Positions 53,396 through 63,314 of a DNA stretch of 64,000 nucleotides are shown here, one piece after another. The stretch is taken from NCBI GenBank assembly GCA_964551335.1, contig CAZKCO010000006.1, positions 186,001 to 250,000 on the forward strand, read 5' to 3'. Numbering within the stretch: the first letter of the stretch is position 1; each line of letters begins with the position of its first letter. The position numbers and the translations under genes were made by a program. Source of the stretch: Tunicatimonas sp964551335. GTDB lineage: Bacteria > Bacteroidota > Bacteroidia > Cytophagales > Cyclobacteriaceae. Under the pieces are notes generated by a model. That model did not search any database and was not told where the DNA came from. It was given only the letters and a program-made list of their open reading frames with translations.

Positions 53396-53512
53396 ATATA
53401 CAATTCTTATGATCCAGTAGCGTTTTAGGTGGTCTGTATAATTGTAATATGTAAATTTCTAGTAATAGAATTCTTGCTTGCTATTTTACAAGTTGATTAT
53501 GAATCATCAATA

Positions 53513-54250
53513 ATGAAAATTTCAATACTTACACCCTCCTTTAATTCTGGCAAATATATTGAGAGAGCTATTCAAAGTGTAGTCCGGCAAGAATATAAGA
53601 ATTGGGAACATATTGTTGTAGATGGGGAGAGCAGTGACAATACTATAAAGGTTCTAAAAAAATATTCACATTTACATTGGGTATCGGAATCAGATCAAGG
53701 TCAGTCTGATGCAATGAATAAGGCTTTTCGGATGTCATCTGGGGACGTTATCGTATACCTCAACGCTGATGATGAGTTTACAAAGGGTTCATTTTATCAT
53801 GTTATAACTGAATTTAATGATTCTAAAACCGATATAGTAATTGGTAACCTTGAAAGAGTAAATGAAAATGGAGATACTAAAATAATATACCCTAGTCTGG
53901 ATATTTATAATATACTTAAATATTGGCCCTGTACCTTTCCGGCAAATCCTATTAGTTATTTTTATCGGAGGCAAGTGCAAGAAAAGATCGGTTTCTTTCC
54001 AATAGACAATCACTATACTATGGACTATTGGTTTCTCCTAAGAGCTTATCATCAATTTAATTTAAAAAAAATAGATATAGTTCTTGGTAAGTTTCACTTC
54101 TCAAGGGAGAATAAGTCAGCCAATGTGGCAAGAGCAAAAGCGTCTCTTCGGAGAACCAGAAATGAATTTATAATTGAGCAAAGAAATTTGCATTACATTG
54201 GCTATCTAGTTAAAAATAAACTTTACAGAATGATCGCAAGACTACACTAA
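53513..54250 (+). CDS. Glycosyltransferase family 2
   Basis: A 245-residue GT-A glycosyltransferase from the ATG at 53513; the frame extends upstream but without family sequence. It starts MKISILTPSFNSGKYIERAI. HIVVDGESSDNT, WVSESDQGQSDAMNKAF and IVYLNADDEFTKG (DxD-like) are typical of the WcaA/GT2 group that transfers to membrane-linked oligosaccharides. It restarts the plus-strand cluster after the IS remnant, so it may need its own promoter. Confidence 0.9.
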   Translation: MKISILTPSFNSGKYIERAIQSVVRQEYKNWEHIVVDGESSDNTIKVLKKYSHLHWVSESDQGQSDAMNKAFRMSSGDVIVYLNADDEFTKGSFYHVITEFNDSKTDIVIGNLERVNENGDTKIIYPSLDIYNILKYWPCTFPANPISYFYRRQVQEKIGFFPIDNHYTMDYWFLLRAYHQFNLKKIDIVLGKFHFSRENKSANVARAKASLRRTRNEFIIEQRNLHYIGYLVKNKLYRMIARLH

Positions 54251-54300
54251 GATTTAATCATCGCTCATTCTACCTTAAACAAATAGTTAAATTGAGCCGA

Positions 54301-55419
54301 ATGAAAAGGATCTTATTTATCACTCATGATGCAAGTCGTACTGGAGCACCTTTACTTCTTCTATATTTCATTCGATGGTTAAAAGCTAAACATAGTGGTT
54401 ATACTGTAGAGGTTCTGGCACTTAGAGGAGGTGCAATAGAGGGGGAGTTCGAGCATTACGCTGATTGTTATTTTGAACTGAACAAACCCCCTTCGTCAAG
54501 AACCGGAAAAATAGCTTGGAAAGTCTTAAATAAGATCCATAAACAGATAGCTGCATTCTTCTTCAATTCTACGAAAGAACAGTTAGCTGCCAGAAACTAC
54601 GATTTGATTTATTGTAATTCAGTTCTTACCCTAGAGGTAGGGGTTTACCTAAAAAGAAAGAGGCAAAGTAAATTGTTATGCCATGTACATGAATTATCTA
54701 CCATCATTAGTATCTATACTCCAAATTTTAAGACCCTGATTCCAGCGATAGATGCCTTCATGGGAGTTTCGAAGATAGTATGTACAAATCTTGTGGAAAT
54801 GGGTATTGATGCCGAAAAGGTTTATTTGGTATACGAATACATTGAAGCATTACCTGTCTCTTCTCACGTCCCAACTGATGACAGATTCGTGGTAGGTGGG
54901 GCTGGAACTGTACATTGGCGAAAGGGTCATGATATTTTTATCCAGGTAGCCAACGAGATACTCAAATCAGACGAGAATATTTACTTTATTTGGGTAGGAG
55001 CAATTAACAAAGTACACGAAATAATCGTCCGGGAAGATATTCGTAAATTGGGCCTTCAAGATAGGGTTACTTTTATTGGAGAGGTAGATGAACCATTTAG
55101 TTATTTTCAAAAGTTTGATGTATTCTTCTTGCCCTCCCGCGAAGATCCTTTCCCATTGGTTTGTTTAGAAACCGGTAGGTTGGGTAAGCCTATTATCTGT
55201 TTTGACCAAGCGGGAGGTATTCCAGAACTCATTGAAGGCGGTGGTGGTAAAATAGTGCCCTATTTAGATGTTAGCGCAGCTAGTAAAGCTATACTTCATT
55301 ACTACCAACATCCGGAAGACTTGAAGCAAGATCAGAAAAGAATTAAAGACCAGGTGAAGTCTTTCACCGTGGACAAGGCCGCGCCCCAAATTTTGGGTAT
55401 TATCAATGAATTGATATGA
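54301..55419 (+). CDS. Glycosyltransferase family 4 type (GT-B)
   Basis: A 372-residue retaining GT-B glycosyltransferase; ATG 54301 is preferred over the TTG at 54292. MKRILFITHDASRTGAPLLL starts the acceptor domain, and VGGAGTVHWRKGHDIFIQVA starts the donor domain. The E-x7-E motif is in PSREDPFPLVCLETGRLGKP near residue 285. Its stop overlaps the next gene's ATG (ATGA). Confidence 0.9.
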   Translation: MKRILFITHDASRTGAPLLLLYFIRWLKAKHSGYTVEVLALRGGAIEGEFEHYADCYFELNKPPSSRTGKIAWKVLNKIHKQIAAFFFNSTKEQLAARNYDLIYCNSVLTLEVGVYLKRKRQSKLLCHVHELSTIISIYTPNFKTLIPAIDAFMGVSKIVCTNLVEMGIDAEKVYLVYEYIEALPVSSHVPTDDRFVVGGAGTVHWRKGHDIFIQVANEILKSDENIYFIWVGAINKVHEIIVREDIRKLGLQDRVTFIGEVDEPFSYFQKFDVFFLPSREDPFPLVCLETGRLGKPIICFDQAGGIPELIEGGGGKIVPYLDVSAASKAILHYYQHPEDLKQDQKRIKDQVKSFTVDKAAPQILGIINELI

Positions 55420-56360
55420 CTCCGGTAGTTTCAGTGATTGTCCCTAATTATAATCATGCCCAATATTTGTCCAAAAGAATAGATTCAATCTTAGCTCAAA
55501 CATTCGTCGATTTTGAGGTGATCATTCTTGATGATCGCTCAACCGACAACAGTCGTGAGATCCTAGAGAAGTACGCTCTGCAAGACGGTCGGGTCAGGCT
55601 TGTATTTAACGAACAGAACAGCGGAAGTACGTTTATGCAGTGGAATAAGGGGGTACAACTTGCCAAAGGCGAGTATGTATGGTTGGCGGAAAGTGATGAT
55701 TGGGCGGATTGCACTTTTTTAGAAAAAATGCTTAAAGCTATCGGTACCGATGAAAACGTAGGGATTGTCTATGCTCAATCTTATGAGGTAGATGAAGAAG
55801 GTCGTATTATTGGTTCACGACTGGACTGGACTAGTGATTTAAAAAATTGTGAAAAGTGGCTAAGTGATTACCAAAATCCGGGTATCAAAGAGATCAATGA
55901 GAACTTGTGTTTAAAAAATACTATCCCTAACGTGAGCGCTACGCTTATTAAACGCGAGGCATACATAGCTGTAGGAATGGCTAATAGTAAAATGAAATAT
56001 GCCGGCGATTGGGACTTATATGTCAAGATTCTGAAGCATTTTGCCATTGTCTATGTAGCTGAACACTTAAACTACAACCGGAGACACGAGAAAACTCTGA
56101 GAGCTCAGAAAACATTTACCAAGTTAGCGGTGGAAGAAATCCGTCAGATCTTACTAGAGATGTCTACTATCCTACAAGAAAAGAAAAAGAATGAAGCCTA
56201 TCGAGTACTCTCTCAAAGGTGGGCGAAGTCATTATATGACGACGCAAGTCACTATTCTATTAGAGAAATGTTCATCTTTTATAACTTTTTTTCTAGTTCA
56301 TTAGCGGGTAAAGGAAAGGAGATTTATCTGTTAATGCTTAGAAGATTGCTCCCGTTCTAA
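55416..56360 (+). CDS. Glycosyltransferase family 2
   Basis: A 314-residue GT-A glycosyltransferase. VSVIVPNYNHAQYLSKRIDS, VIILDDRSTDNSREIL and YVWLAESDDWADCTF (DxD-like) define the donor site, and MKYAGDWDLYVKILKHF the catalytic-base region. It is translationally coupled to the preceding GT4 gene by a four-base overlap and is followed by an 84-base spacer. Confidence 0.92.
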   Translation: MTPVVSVIVPNYNHAQYLSKRIDSILAQTFVDFEVIILDDRSTDNSREILEKYALQDGRVRLVFNEQNSGSTFMQWNKGVQLAKGEYVWLAESDDWADCTFLEKMLKAIGTDENVGIVYAQSYEVDEEGRIIGSRLDWTSDLKNCEKWLSDYQNPGIKEINENLCLKNTIPNVSATLIKREAYIAVGMANSKMKYAGDWDLYVKILKHFAIVYVAEHLNYNRRHEKTLRAQKTFTKLAVEEIRQILLEMSTILQEKKKNEAYRVLSQRWAKSLYDDASHYSIREMFIFYNFFSSSLAGKGKEIYLLMLRRLLPF

Positions 56361-56444
56361 GATACATGCATATTATGTTGTTACAAATTTGTCCTTAAAA
56401 GCAGGATGTGATTTTTATGACCTTCAAAAAGCATCTGTGTGATT

Positions 56445-57557
56445 ATGCAAACTAAAGATTGTATAGCGATTGTATCGCCTACTTACAGCTCATATTCTGA
56501 AACCTTTATAGCTAATCATGCTAAATATCTTCCTGGTAGCAAGATAGCTATATATTCTTTCGGGCACGACGCTCGCTTTGAGAATGGTGCCACTTTACTA
56601 AAAATGGATAAGCTATCTCGGTTGCTTAGGTTTTGCGAAAGGAAACTCCGAAAGGTTAATCTTTTAGACCAAGAAACTGAAGCCTTAATGAAGCTTTTCA
56701 AAAGAAAAAAAGTGTCCTGCGTATTAGCAGAGTACGGAACTACTGGAGCTAAACTTACCCAAGCATGTCAGAAGAATAATTTACCCCTGGTTGTTCATTT
56801 CCACGGTTATGATGCTTCCCGGATAGACATACTAGAAAAATACAAAGTGCTCTACCAGCAGATGTTCAGTTCATCGAAAGCAATTATAGCTGTTTCAAGT
56901 CCTATGAAAAAGAAGCTACTGTCCTTGGGTGCTGACGATAATAAGGTAAAATGTATCTCTTGCGGGATTGATCTTTCTAAATTCAAACCAATTAATAAGG
57001 GCTTTTCTTATGATTTCTTGGCAGTTGGAAGGTTTGTAGAGAAGAAAGCCCCTTATCTTACTATCTTGGCTTTTTCTCAAGTAGTAAAAACAATACCTGA
57101 TGCAAGGTTACTTATGGTAGGAGATGGGCCTTTGCGGTCAATATGTAAACAACTAGCTGGGTCATTAAATATCAGGGATAAAGTAGAATTTAGAGGTGTG
57201 TTGAACAACGAAGAAGTGGCTCAACTGATGAAGAGAGTTTTCTGCTTTGTCCAACATTCACTCACTGCAGAAAGTGGTGATACCGAGGGTACCCCAGTAG
57301 CAATATTGGAAGCTAGTGCTTCTGCATTGCCGGTAATCAGCACTAAACATGCAGGAATTTTAGATGCTGTGAAGCACGAAGAAACTGGTTTCTTAGTTGA
57401 AGAAGGAGACGTGAATGGTATGGCAGAGTATATGATAAGGTTAGTTAAAAAACCGAATGAGGCAAAAAGATTGGGTTTAAATGGAAGAAAATGGATAGCG
57501 ACTAATTATGACATAAAAAGTAGAATTGCTGATTTATGGGCAGTGCTACAAAACTGA
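56445..57557 (+). CDS. Glycosyltransferase family 4 type (GT-B)
   Basis: A 370-residue GT-B glycosyltransferase; ATG 56445 is preferred over the GTG at 56439. CIAIVSPTYSSYSETFIANH resembles exopolysaccharide enzymes of the WcaL/EpsF kind. FLAVGRFVEKKAPYLTILAF starts the donor domain, and EGTPVAILEASASALPVIST carries E-x7-E. A hallmark HFHGYDASRID loop is near residue 115. It overlaps the next gene by 22 bases. Confidence 0.9.
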   Translation: MQTKDCIAIVSPTYSSYSETFIANHAKYLPGSKIAIYSFGHDARFENGATLLKMDKLSRLLRFCERKLRKVNLLDQETEALMKLFKRKKVSCVLAEYGTTGAKLTQACQKNNLPLVVHFHGYDASRIDILEKYKVLYQQMFSSSKAIIAVSSPMKKKLLSLGADDNKVKCISCGIDLSKFKPINKGFSYDFLAVGRFVEKKAPYLTILAFSQVVKTIPDARLLMVGDGPLRSICKQLAGSLNIRDKVEFRGVLNNEEVAQLMKRVFCFVQHSLTAESGDTEGTPVAILEASASALPVISTKHAGILDAVKHEETGFLVEEGDVNGMAEYMIRLVKKPNEAKRLGLNGRKWIATNYDIKSRIADLWAVLQN

Positions 57558-58600
57558 AACCGAGAATCTCGGTAATCACGCCAGTATATAATCGAAAAGA
57601 TTTAATTCGGCATACATTAGATTCTATCGTTAGGCAAACTTACTCGAATTGGGAGCTTATCCTGATTGACGATGGGTCCACAGACGGCAGTCAAAGTGTG
57701 ATCGCGAGCTACGCTGAGCAGGATAGTAGAATAAGACTGTTTGAAAGGAAAAAAGAACCAAAGGGAGCACCCACCTGCCGGAATATTGGCATAGAGAATA
57801 GTAAAGGGGAATACGTCTTATTTTTAGACTCCGATGATTTGTTAGCTTCCTTTTGCTTAGAACAGCGCATATCCATCATTCAACAGTATCCTGATGTAGA
57901 TTTCTGGGTGTTCCCAGGCCTTATCTTTCACGAACAAGTGGGTGACTCATCAATGCTAATTAATTCGTTTGATGAGGATCGGGACGATCTGCTAAGATTT
58001 TTTGATCAGGATACCCCTTGGCTGATTTTTAATCCTATCTGGTCTAGAGATTCTTTAGTAAGGAACTTAAAGTGGAATGAGTCACTACCTGCCTTTCAGG
58101 ATTATGATTTTCATATTCAAGCTCTTCTAAAAGGGCTTTCTTATCAAAAATTTAACGTTCAACCAGACTGTTTCTGGCGACGTCACGATGGAGAAACTAT
58201 CAGTAGGGGAAAGAATGCTGTTAATAGGATAATAAGTTTAGAAAAAATTAGTAGCAATCTGGTAGAAGAACTAAGGTATCAAGATAGGTTTTTGCCGGAA
58301 TATAAAAATAGTCTGGCCAGTACGTACTTCAATATTAGCAGTACGCTGGTTTCTTTAGGGAAAAGGGGACAAGCTAACTCGGTCTGGGAAAAGGCACACC
58401 AGTTGGAGTTAATTAGCCGGAGCCGATTTGAGGAAGGAAAATTATACATCCGTTGGCTTTCTCAAACGTGGATAAAAAATGCTTCCTTTGGTGAAAGGAT
58501 AATCAAGAAATTTTTTTATTGGTATTGGGGAAAAAAGTTTTTTAATAAGAACTACGGAGGATTTACTCGGACCCATTTTTCAGGTGAGATCAGATATTAA
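57536..58600 (+). CDS. Glycosyltransferase family 2
   Basis: A 354-residue GT-A glycosyltransferase. RISVITPVYNRKDLIRHTLD, ILIDDGSTDGSQSVIASYAE and YVLFLDSDDLL are strong donor-site motifs. LPAFQDYDFHIQALLKG is the region of the catalytic base. The start codon lies inside the preceding gene's last codons, so translation is coupled. The C-terminal part with many aromatic residues is less conserved and may bind the acceptor. Confidence 0.92.
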   Translation: MGSATKLKPRISVITPVYNRKDLIRHTLDSIVRQTYSNWELILIDDGSTDGSQSVIASYAEQDSRIRLFERKKEPKGAPTCRNIGIENSKGEYVLFLDSDDLLASFCLEQRISIIQQYPDVDFWVFPGLIFHEQVGDSSMLINSFDEDRDDLLRFFDQDTPWLIFNPIWSRDSLVRNLKWNESLPAFQDYDFHIQALLKGLSYQKFNVQPDCFWRRHDGETISRGKNAVNRIISLEKISSNLVEELRYQDRFLPEYKNSLASTYFNISSTLVSLGKRGQANSVWEKAHQLELISRSRFEEGKLYIRWLSQTWIKNASFGERIIKKFFYWYWGKKFFNKNYGGFTRTHFSGEIRY

Positions 58601-58601
58601 A

Positions 58602-59579
58602 ATGAATATTATTCGGAGATATCGAAAAGCCAAGCTGATATTTATTGCCTATAACTTTTATCCCCGGGGTGGGTCAACTGTTTCTGCCAATCACTATCAC
58701 CGCTACTGGAGTGAACAAGGCGAGATAGTGGAAAAGATTAGCAAAGATTCTCGGTTTGGTTTTATCCGTATTTTACTGGCTTTCTTATTTGGCAAAAAGC
58801 TAATGATGAACGGACTGTATTGTTTTTATTTCTGGGATCTGATCCTCTTCTCATTATTGCGGAATGATACAGTCATTTATCTACAAGAATCTGAAGACGC
58901 ACTCAAACACTTTAAGTCGGTAGTACCCTTTAAATTTAAACTATTAACACTGATATTAAGAAGAAACAGAATTGCCTGTATCTCCCAGCTACAGCAGCAG
59001 TATATTGTCCGGCAATTTGGTGCACGCCGCACCCAACTGATATATAATACACTTCCTCATATTCAAAAAATCACCTCTAACTCTTCAGAAATAGCCATTT
59101 TGATGGCAGGTTATTTAATGGCTCGTAAAGGCGTGACTTTCTTTTCCGAACTGGCTGATTACGCTTATAAAGAACAGCCAACCTGGAAATTTTATTGGAT
59201 AGGAGATGGAAAAACTAGTGGTCTTTACTTATCCAAAAACGTGGAATGGCTGGGTTACCAAAGTAATCCTCATTACTTCTATGAAAAAATAGACGTATTT
59301 TTTCTCTCTTCTTACGATGAGCCTTTGGGACTGGTTTGTGCCGAAGCGCTAATGCACCAGAAGAAATGCGTGGTATATCGGAATACCGGCTTTGCTGAAT
59401 TGATTGAGAATACTGAGGGTTGTGCAGTATACGAAAAGTATGAAGTTGAGGCTGCTTATGATGCTATAGTAAAAGCAATAGCCCAACCGTTAAACACTCA
59501 AAAAGTAGAAACTATGCTTGAGGAGGTATCTTCAATAGAGAATTTTTCGCAAAAGTTAGATCGCTGGCTGGATTTGTAG
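58602..59579 (+). CDS. Glycosyltransferase family 4 type (GT-B)
   Basis: A 325-residue GT-B glycosyltransferase; ATG 58602 directly follows the upstream stop, while a GTG at 58584 would overlap it. FIAYNFYPRGGSTVSANHYH opens the acceptor domain; ILMAGYLMARKGVTFFSELA and SSYDEPLGLVCAEALMHQKK (E-x7-E) define the donor domain. It is somewhat shorter than most family members (about 370), the acceptor domain being compact. Confidence 0.88.
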   Translation: MNIIRRYRKAKLIFIAYNFYPRGGSTVSANHYHRYWSEQGEIVEKISKDSRFGFIRILLAFLFGKKLMMNGLYCFYFWDLILFSLLRNDTVIYLQESEDALKHFKSVVPFKFKLLTLILRRNRIACISQLQQQYIVRQFGARRTQLIYNTLPHIQKITSNSSEIAILMAGYLMARKGVTFFSELADYAYKEQPTWKFYWIGDGKTSGLYLSKNVEWLGYQSNPHYFYEKIDVFFLSSYDEPLGLVCAEALMHQKKCVVYRNTGFAELIENTEGCAVYEKYEVEAAYDAIVKAIAQPLNTQKVETMLEEVSSIENFSQKLDRWLDL

Positions 59580-59587
59580 CTTTTAGG

Positions 59588-60778
59588 ATGGCAAAAAAAG
59601 ACCCTACTTGCTTAGTATTCGTAATTCCAGGATTAGAATATGGTGGCGCTGAAACAATGATGATTCAGCAAATCAACTATCTTCAGGAGAGAGGATTCAA
59701 AATAGGTTTGATAATTTTAAGTAGAGGCATTTCTGCTGACCTTTACCGCCAGCTTACTTTACCCCCCCAAAATATACTACAGCTAAATGCTCCAAGTCAA
59801 GGTCTAACCTTGTCTGCTATTGGCTTTGCATTTTCAGTAGTTGGATCAATCTCGGAATTTATTCAAAAAATTCGCCCTCATTCAGTGATCGCAAACCTAC
59901 CCCTTAGCCATTTCCAGATGCGGCTAGTTAGGCTCTATGATACATTAAGAGGTCAGGACTACAAATTGATAAATTATCATCACTCATTACAGTATCAAGC
60001 AAACCCACTAAATAGTATTTTGAAAAGGATATTTAATGAATTCAATGCGCTGCTCGCCCGTATTACTGATGATAAAAGTATTTTCATCTCAGAGGCAGTC
60101 AAAAGGGATATATCCGACCATTTTTACGTCAATCGACGAGCCACGGTGATTCCCAACTCAATTCCTGAACGTCATATTGGAAAGAAAGAGGGAGTTGTTT
60201 TTTTGAAAAAAATTGGCTTGGACGATAAAAGATATAATATCATATTGATACCAGGCAGGATTCATCCGGTTAAGGGGCACTTTTTCTTTTTAAATGCCTT
60301 TGTTGAGTTGAAAAGAAACTATCCTGAGAAAATCAAAAATTATAAAGTTCTAATTGCTGGCGGAGGGACTTATTTGGATGATCTCAAACAAAAGATTGAT
60401 GAATGTGGGGTAGGAAACGAAATATGGATTTGTGGTAAGATTAGCAACGACATCATGCTTTCACTTTACAAATGTGCTAAGCTAGTAATTATACCTTCTA
60501 TTTACGAAGGTTTCGGTAACGTTGCCATTGAAGGGCTAATGCAGCAAAGTACTATGTTGGTATCGGATGCTGGTGGGTTGGATGAAATTATTGAGCACGG
60601 GTACAACGGATATAAATTCACAGCTAATGACCAGCGTGATTTTCTGAATAAACTCACCAAAATCATTAACAACCAAGGATTGAAACCCCTTCAGGCAGGA
60701 AATATGCTTGATTGCTACAAAAGTAACTATACCCTACCAAAGCAGCTGGAAAGAATTATGGAATTCATAAATGATTAG
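59588..60778 (+). CDS. Glycosyltransferase family 4 type (GT-B)
   Basis: A 396-residue GT-B glycosyltransferase. VFVIPGLEYGGAETMMIQQI contains the GGAE motif of the acceptor-side loop. IILIPGRIHPVKGHFFFLNA begins the donor domain, and IPSIYEGFGNVAIEGLMQQS holds the E-x7-E motif near residue 310. It lies eight bases after the previous gene. Donor and linkage are unknown. Confidence 0.92.
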   Translation: MAKKDPTCLVFVIPGLEYGGAETMMIQQINYLQERGFKIGLIILSRGISADLYRQLTLPPQNILQLNAPSQGLTLSAIGFAFSVVGSISEFIQKIRPHSVIANLPLSHFQMRLVRLYDTLRGQDYKLINYHHSLQYQANPLNSILKRIFNEFNALLARITDDKSIFISEAVKRDISDHFYVNRRATVIPNSIPERHIGKKEGVVFLKKIGLDDKRYNIILIPGRIHPVKGHFFFLNAFVELKRNYPEKIKNYKVLIAGGGTYLDDLKQKIDECGVGNEIWICGKISNDIMLSLYKCAKLVIIPSIYEGFGNVAIEGLMQQSTMLVSDAGGLDEIIEHGYNGYKFTANDQRDFLNKLTKIINNQGLKPLQAGNMLDCYKSNYTLPKQLERIMEFIND

Positions 60779-60816
60779 TATTTGTTAACAAGTATCCTGA
60801 ACAAAGAAAGATCACG

Positions 60817-63309
60817 ATGAAAGCCATAAGAAAGTCTGTATTGTGGGTTAACCTTACACTCATTTCTCTATCACCCATCACTGGTTTCTCTCAGAAGTCG
60901 AGTGTTCCAGTTTTTATTCATCAGGATGCTGGTAAAGAGGGTAAAGTGGCAGCTGAATTACTGGTTAATGAACTTAACAAAAGCGGCAATACTGAAGCTT
61001 TTGTGGAGCCGGTTGCTAATTTTAAGAAGGGTATTGGTATATACTTAATGCTACGAGAGCAAGCCGACCAAAACATGTATGACACTGGCTTAACCAATCG
61101 TAACAGTGAAGGATTGAGTGTGTTAGGCAGCAAAAATCAGCAGCAAGTCTATTTGGTTGCTAATTCTCCATTAGGGTTGAGGCACGCTGTTTTCTTTTAT
61201 TTAGAGGAATTAGGGTATCGCTATTTTTTCCCTCACAGAGTCTGGCATATCATACCTGATAGAATAGTTCCTTACCAACAGATCAATATACTCACTTCTC
61301 CCGATTTTGATCATCGACGTATCTGGTATGCTTACGGAACTGATTCCGAGCGAGCTAATCGAGATTATGATTTTTGGGTTAAGGCATCCAGAACAGAAGG
61401 CGCTTTTCAGGTAAATGCAGGGCATTCTTATCAGAATATAATTAAGCGAAATAAAAAAGCATTTGAGAATCATCCAGAATATTATGCTCAGTTACCAGGC
61501 GGATCACGAAAGCCTACAAATACTGCTAAGTTTTGCTACAGTAATGAAGGGTTGATAGAATTAGTTACTAAGGATGCTATTCGGCAATTTGCTCAAGCTA
61601 AGGCCGCCGGGAAGCAGCTAGATATGGTTTCTTTGGAACCTTCTGATGGAGCTGGACACTGTAGCTGCGATGAATGTAAGAAGTTGGGAAATATCTCAAA
61701 CCGGGTTTTCTTTCTTGCAAACGAAGTTGCAAAAGCAGTTAGTGAAGAGTACCCCAATAAATGGGTAGGGCTGTACGCGTATAATCAACATGCTGCTCCC
61801 CCTTCATTTGATCTGGAACCAAATGTATTCGTGATGGTAACGACTGCATTTAACAAATCTGCTTACTCCACCGATCAGTTGGTGGATATCTGGAGTAAGA
61901 AGGTAAGTAAAATCGGGATTTACGATTACTACGGGGTGATGGCCTGGGACTGGGATATGCCCGGGCAACCGAGAGGAAGTCAAATTAACTATGTAAAAAA
62001 TGGTTTAACTTATTATCATGCCCACAAAGGAACCGCTTTTTCCGCTGAGACCAATATAGGTTGGGTAAGTCGCGGTTTAGGGCACTATCTTGCCTCTAAG
62101 ATGCTTTGGGATGTAAATGCTGATACGGATAAATTGAGTGAAGAATTCTTCAGGTTGGCATTCGGAAAAGCAGAGTCCCTCATGAGAGAGCTCTATGGCT
62201 TATGGACAAAGAATACCAATATTCCTCCTACTTCATATGATATAGCTAGGTGGTTAAGTCTGGTAGAGCAGGCTGACGATTTGGTGCAGGAAGAAAATCT
62301 GCAAAGGCGAATCCTACATATCAAGTATTATTTACACTATGTAGCATTATTTCATAAATGGAGAAATGATCCCAAAGACCTTACAAAATACAGTGAGCTA
62401 CTAAACTACGCTTGGCGTATCAAAGGAACAGGAACCGTGGCTAGCTATCCGCTAATACGCCGAATTGCTAACTCTCAGGCCCCTTCTCCGAAGTATAAGT
62501 TTGATAATAAGCAGGCTGTTTGGAAACAACCAAATACTCCAATACGCCAAGACGATATTAATGCCCTTATTGAACAAGATGTAAAGAAGTTTAAGCCTAT
62601 AGAAGGGTTATCAGAAATAGTCTACAGCACTCGGCTTTCTACTCTTCCGGATGTAAAGAAAAAGCATCGAGTTTACGAACAGAATTATACGATCAATGCT
62701 CACGAAATGATCTTCAAAATTCCTGATGGAGGAGATAGTCATTATCATTTCTTTATCAAAAGTGGATTCATTAAGAGTAATCCTCCTGGTGGCTACGTAC
62801 ATATTAGCCTTTACAATGAAAGCAACGGGGAGGTTGGTGAGATGATTAAACAACTAAGTATTCCTAAGGATAGATCATTGCTGACCATCAAGTTAGATTC
62901 CCTGCTTGAACCGGGTACTTATCATATGAAAATTAATGACAGAAAATCTGGGTTTAGGTTTCGTACTAGCGGTAATTTTCCTTACGCTTTATTGGCAAGT
63001 AGCCAAAGTAAAGTGTCTACCTGGGATCGTAGTAACTTCTACTTCTACGTGCCAGAAGGAACCAAAAAATTTCTTGTGATCAGAGACGTGGTATTTAGCC
63101 TAAAGTCTCCTACTGGACGCGCAATTTCATTTGATCAGGAAGGCAAGAAGACTATTGAGATTGAAGTACAAGCAAATGAAGCCGGATTTTGGCAAATGGC
63201 CAGGCAAAAAGGAAGCTTCTATTTTGAAGGAATACCCCCTTATGTATCAGGTTCTCCGGAACAACTCCTCCTACCTGATGGTTTGTTAAACACGAAAAAG
63301 TATAATTAG
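60817..63309 (+). CDS. Secreted DUF4838 protein, putative glycoside hydrolase
   Basis: An 830-residue exported protein. A signal peptide (about residues 1-25, ending in GFSQ) is followed by an alpha-glucuronidase/GH20b-like N-terminal domain (residues 30-150, with LRHAVFFYLEELGYRYFFPH). DUF4838 follows at about residues 200-470: DMVSLEPSDGAGHCSCDECK, WVGLYAYNQHAAPPSF and DYYGVMAWDWDMPG. The C-terminal 300 residues are beta-rich. DUF4838 proteins usually occur in polysaccharide-use loci; here the gene lies inside a biosynthesis cluster, 38 bases after a glycosyltransferase gene. It could trim or modify the exported chain. The activity is not established. Confidence 0.85.
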   Translation: MKAIRKSVLWVNLTLISLSPITGFSQKSSVPVFIHQDAGKEGKVAAELLVNELNKSGNTEAFVEPVANFKKGIGIYLMLREQADQNMYDTGLTNRNSEGLSVLGSKNQQQVYLVANSPLGLRHAVFFYLEELGYRYFFPHRVWHIIPDRIVPYQQINILTSPDFDHRRIWYAYGTDSERANRDYDFWVKASRTEGAFQVNAGHSYQNIIKRNKKAFENHPEYYAQLPGGSRKPTNTAKFCYSNEGLIELVTKDAIRQFAQAKAAGKQLDMVSLEPSDGAGHCSCDECKKLGNISNRVFFLANEVAKAVSEEYPNKWVGLYAYNQHAAPPSFDLEPNVFVMVTTAFNKSAYSTDQLVDIWSKKVSKIGIYDYYGVMAWDWDMPGQPRGSQINYVKNGLTYYHAHKGTAFSAETNIGWVSRGLGHYLASKMLWDVNADTDKLSEEFFRLAFGKAESLMRELYGLWTKNTNIPPTSYDIARWLSLVEQADDLVQEENLQRRILHIKYYLHYVALFHKWRNDPKDLTKYSELLNYAWRIKGTGTVASYPLIRRIANSQAPSPKYKFDNKQAVWKQPNTPIRQDDINALIEQDVKKFKPIEGLSEIVYSTRLSTLPDVKKKHRVYEQNYTINAHEMIFKIPDGGDSHYHFFIKSGFIKSNPPGGYVHISLYNESNGEVGEMIKQLSIPKDRSLLTIKLDSLLEPGTYHMKINDRKSGFRFRTSGNFPYALLASSQSKVSTWDRSNFYFYVPEGTKKFLVIRDVVFSLKSPTGRAISFDQEGKKTIEIEVQANEAGFWQMARQKGSFYFEGIPPYVSGSPEQLLLPDGLLNTKKYN

Positions 63310-63314
63310 GGTGT

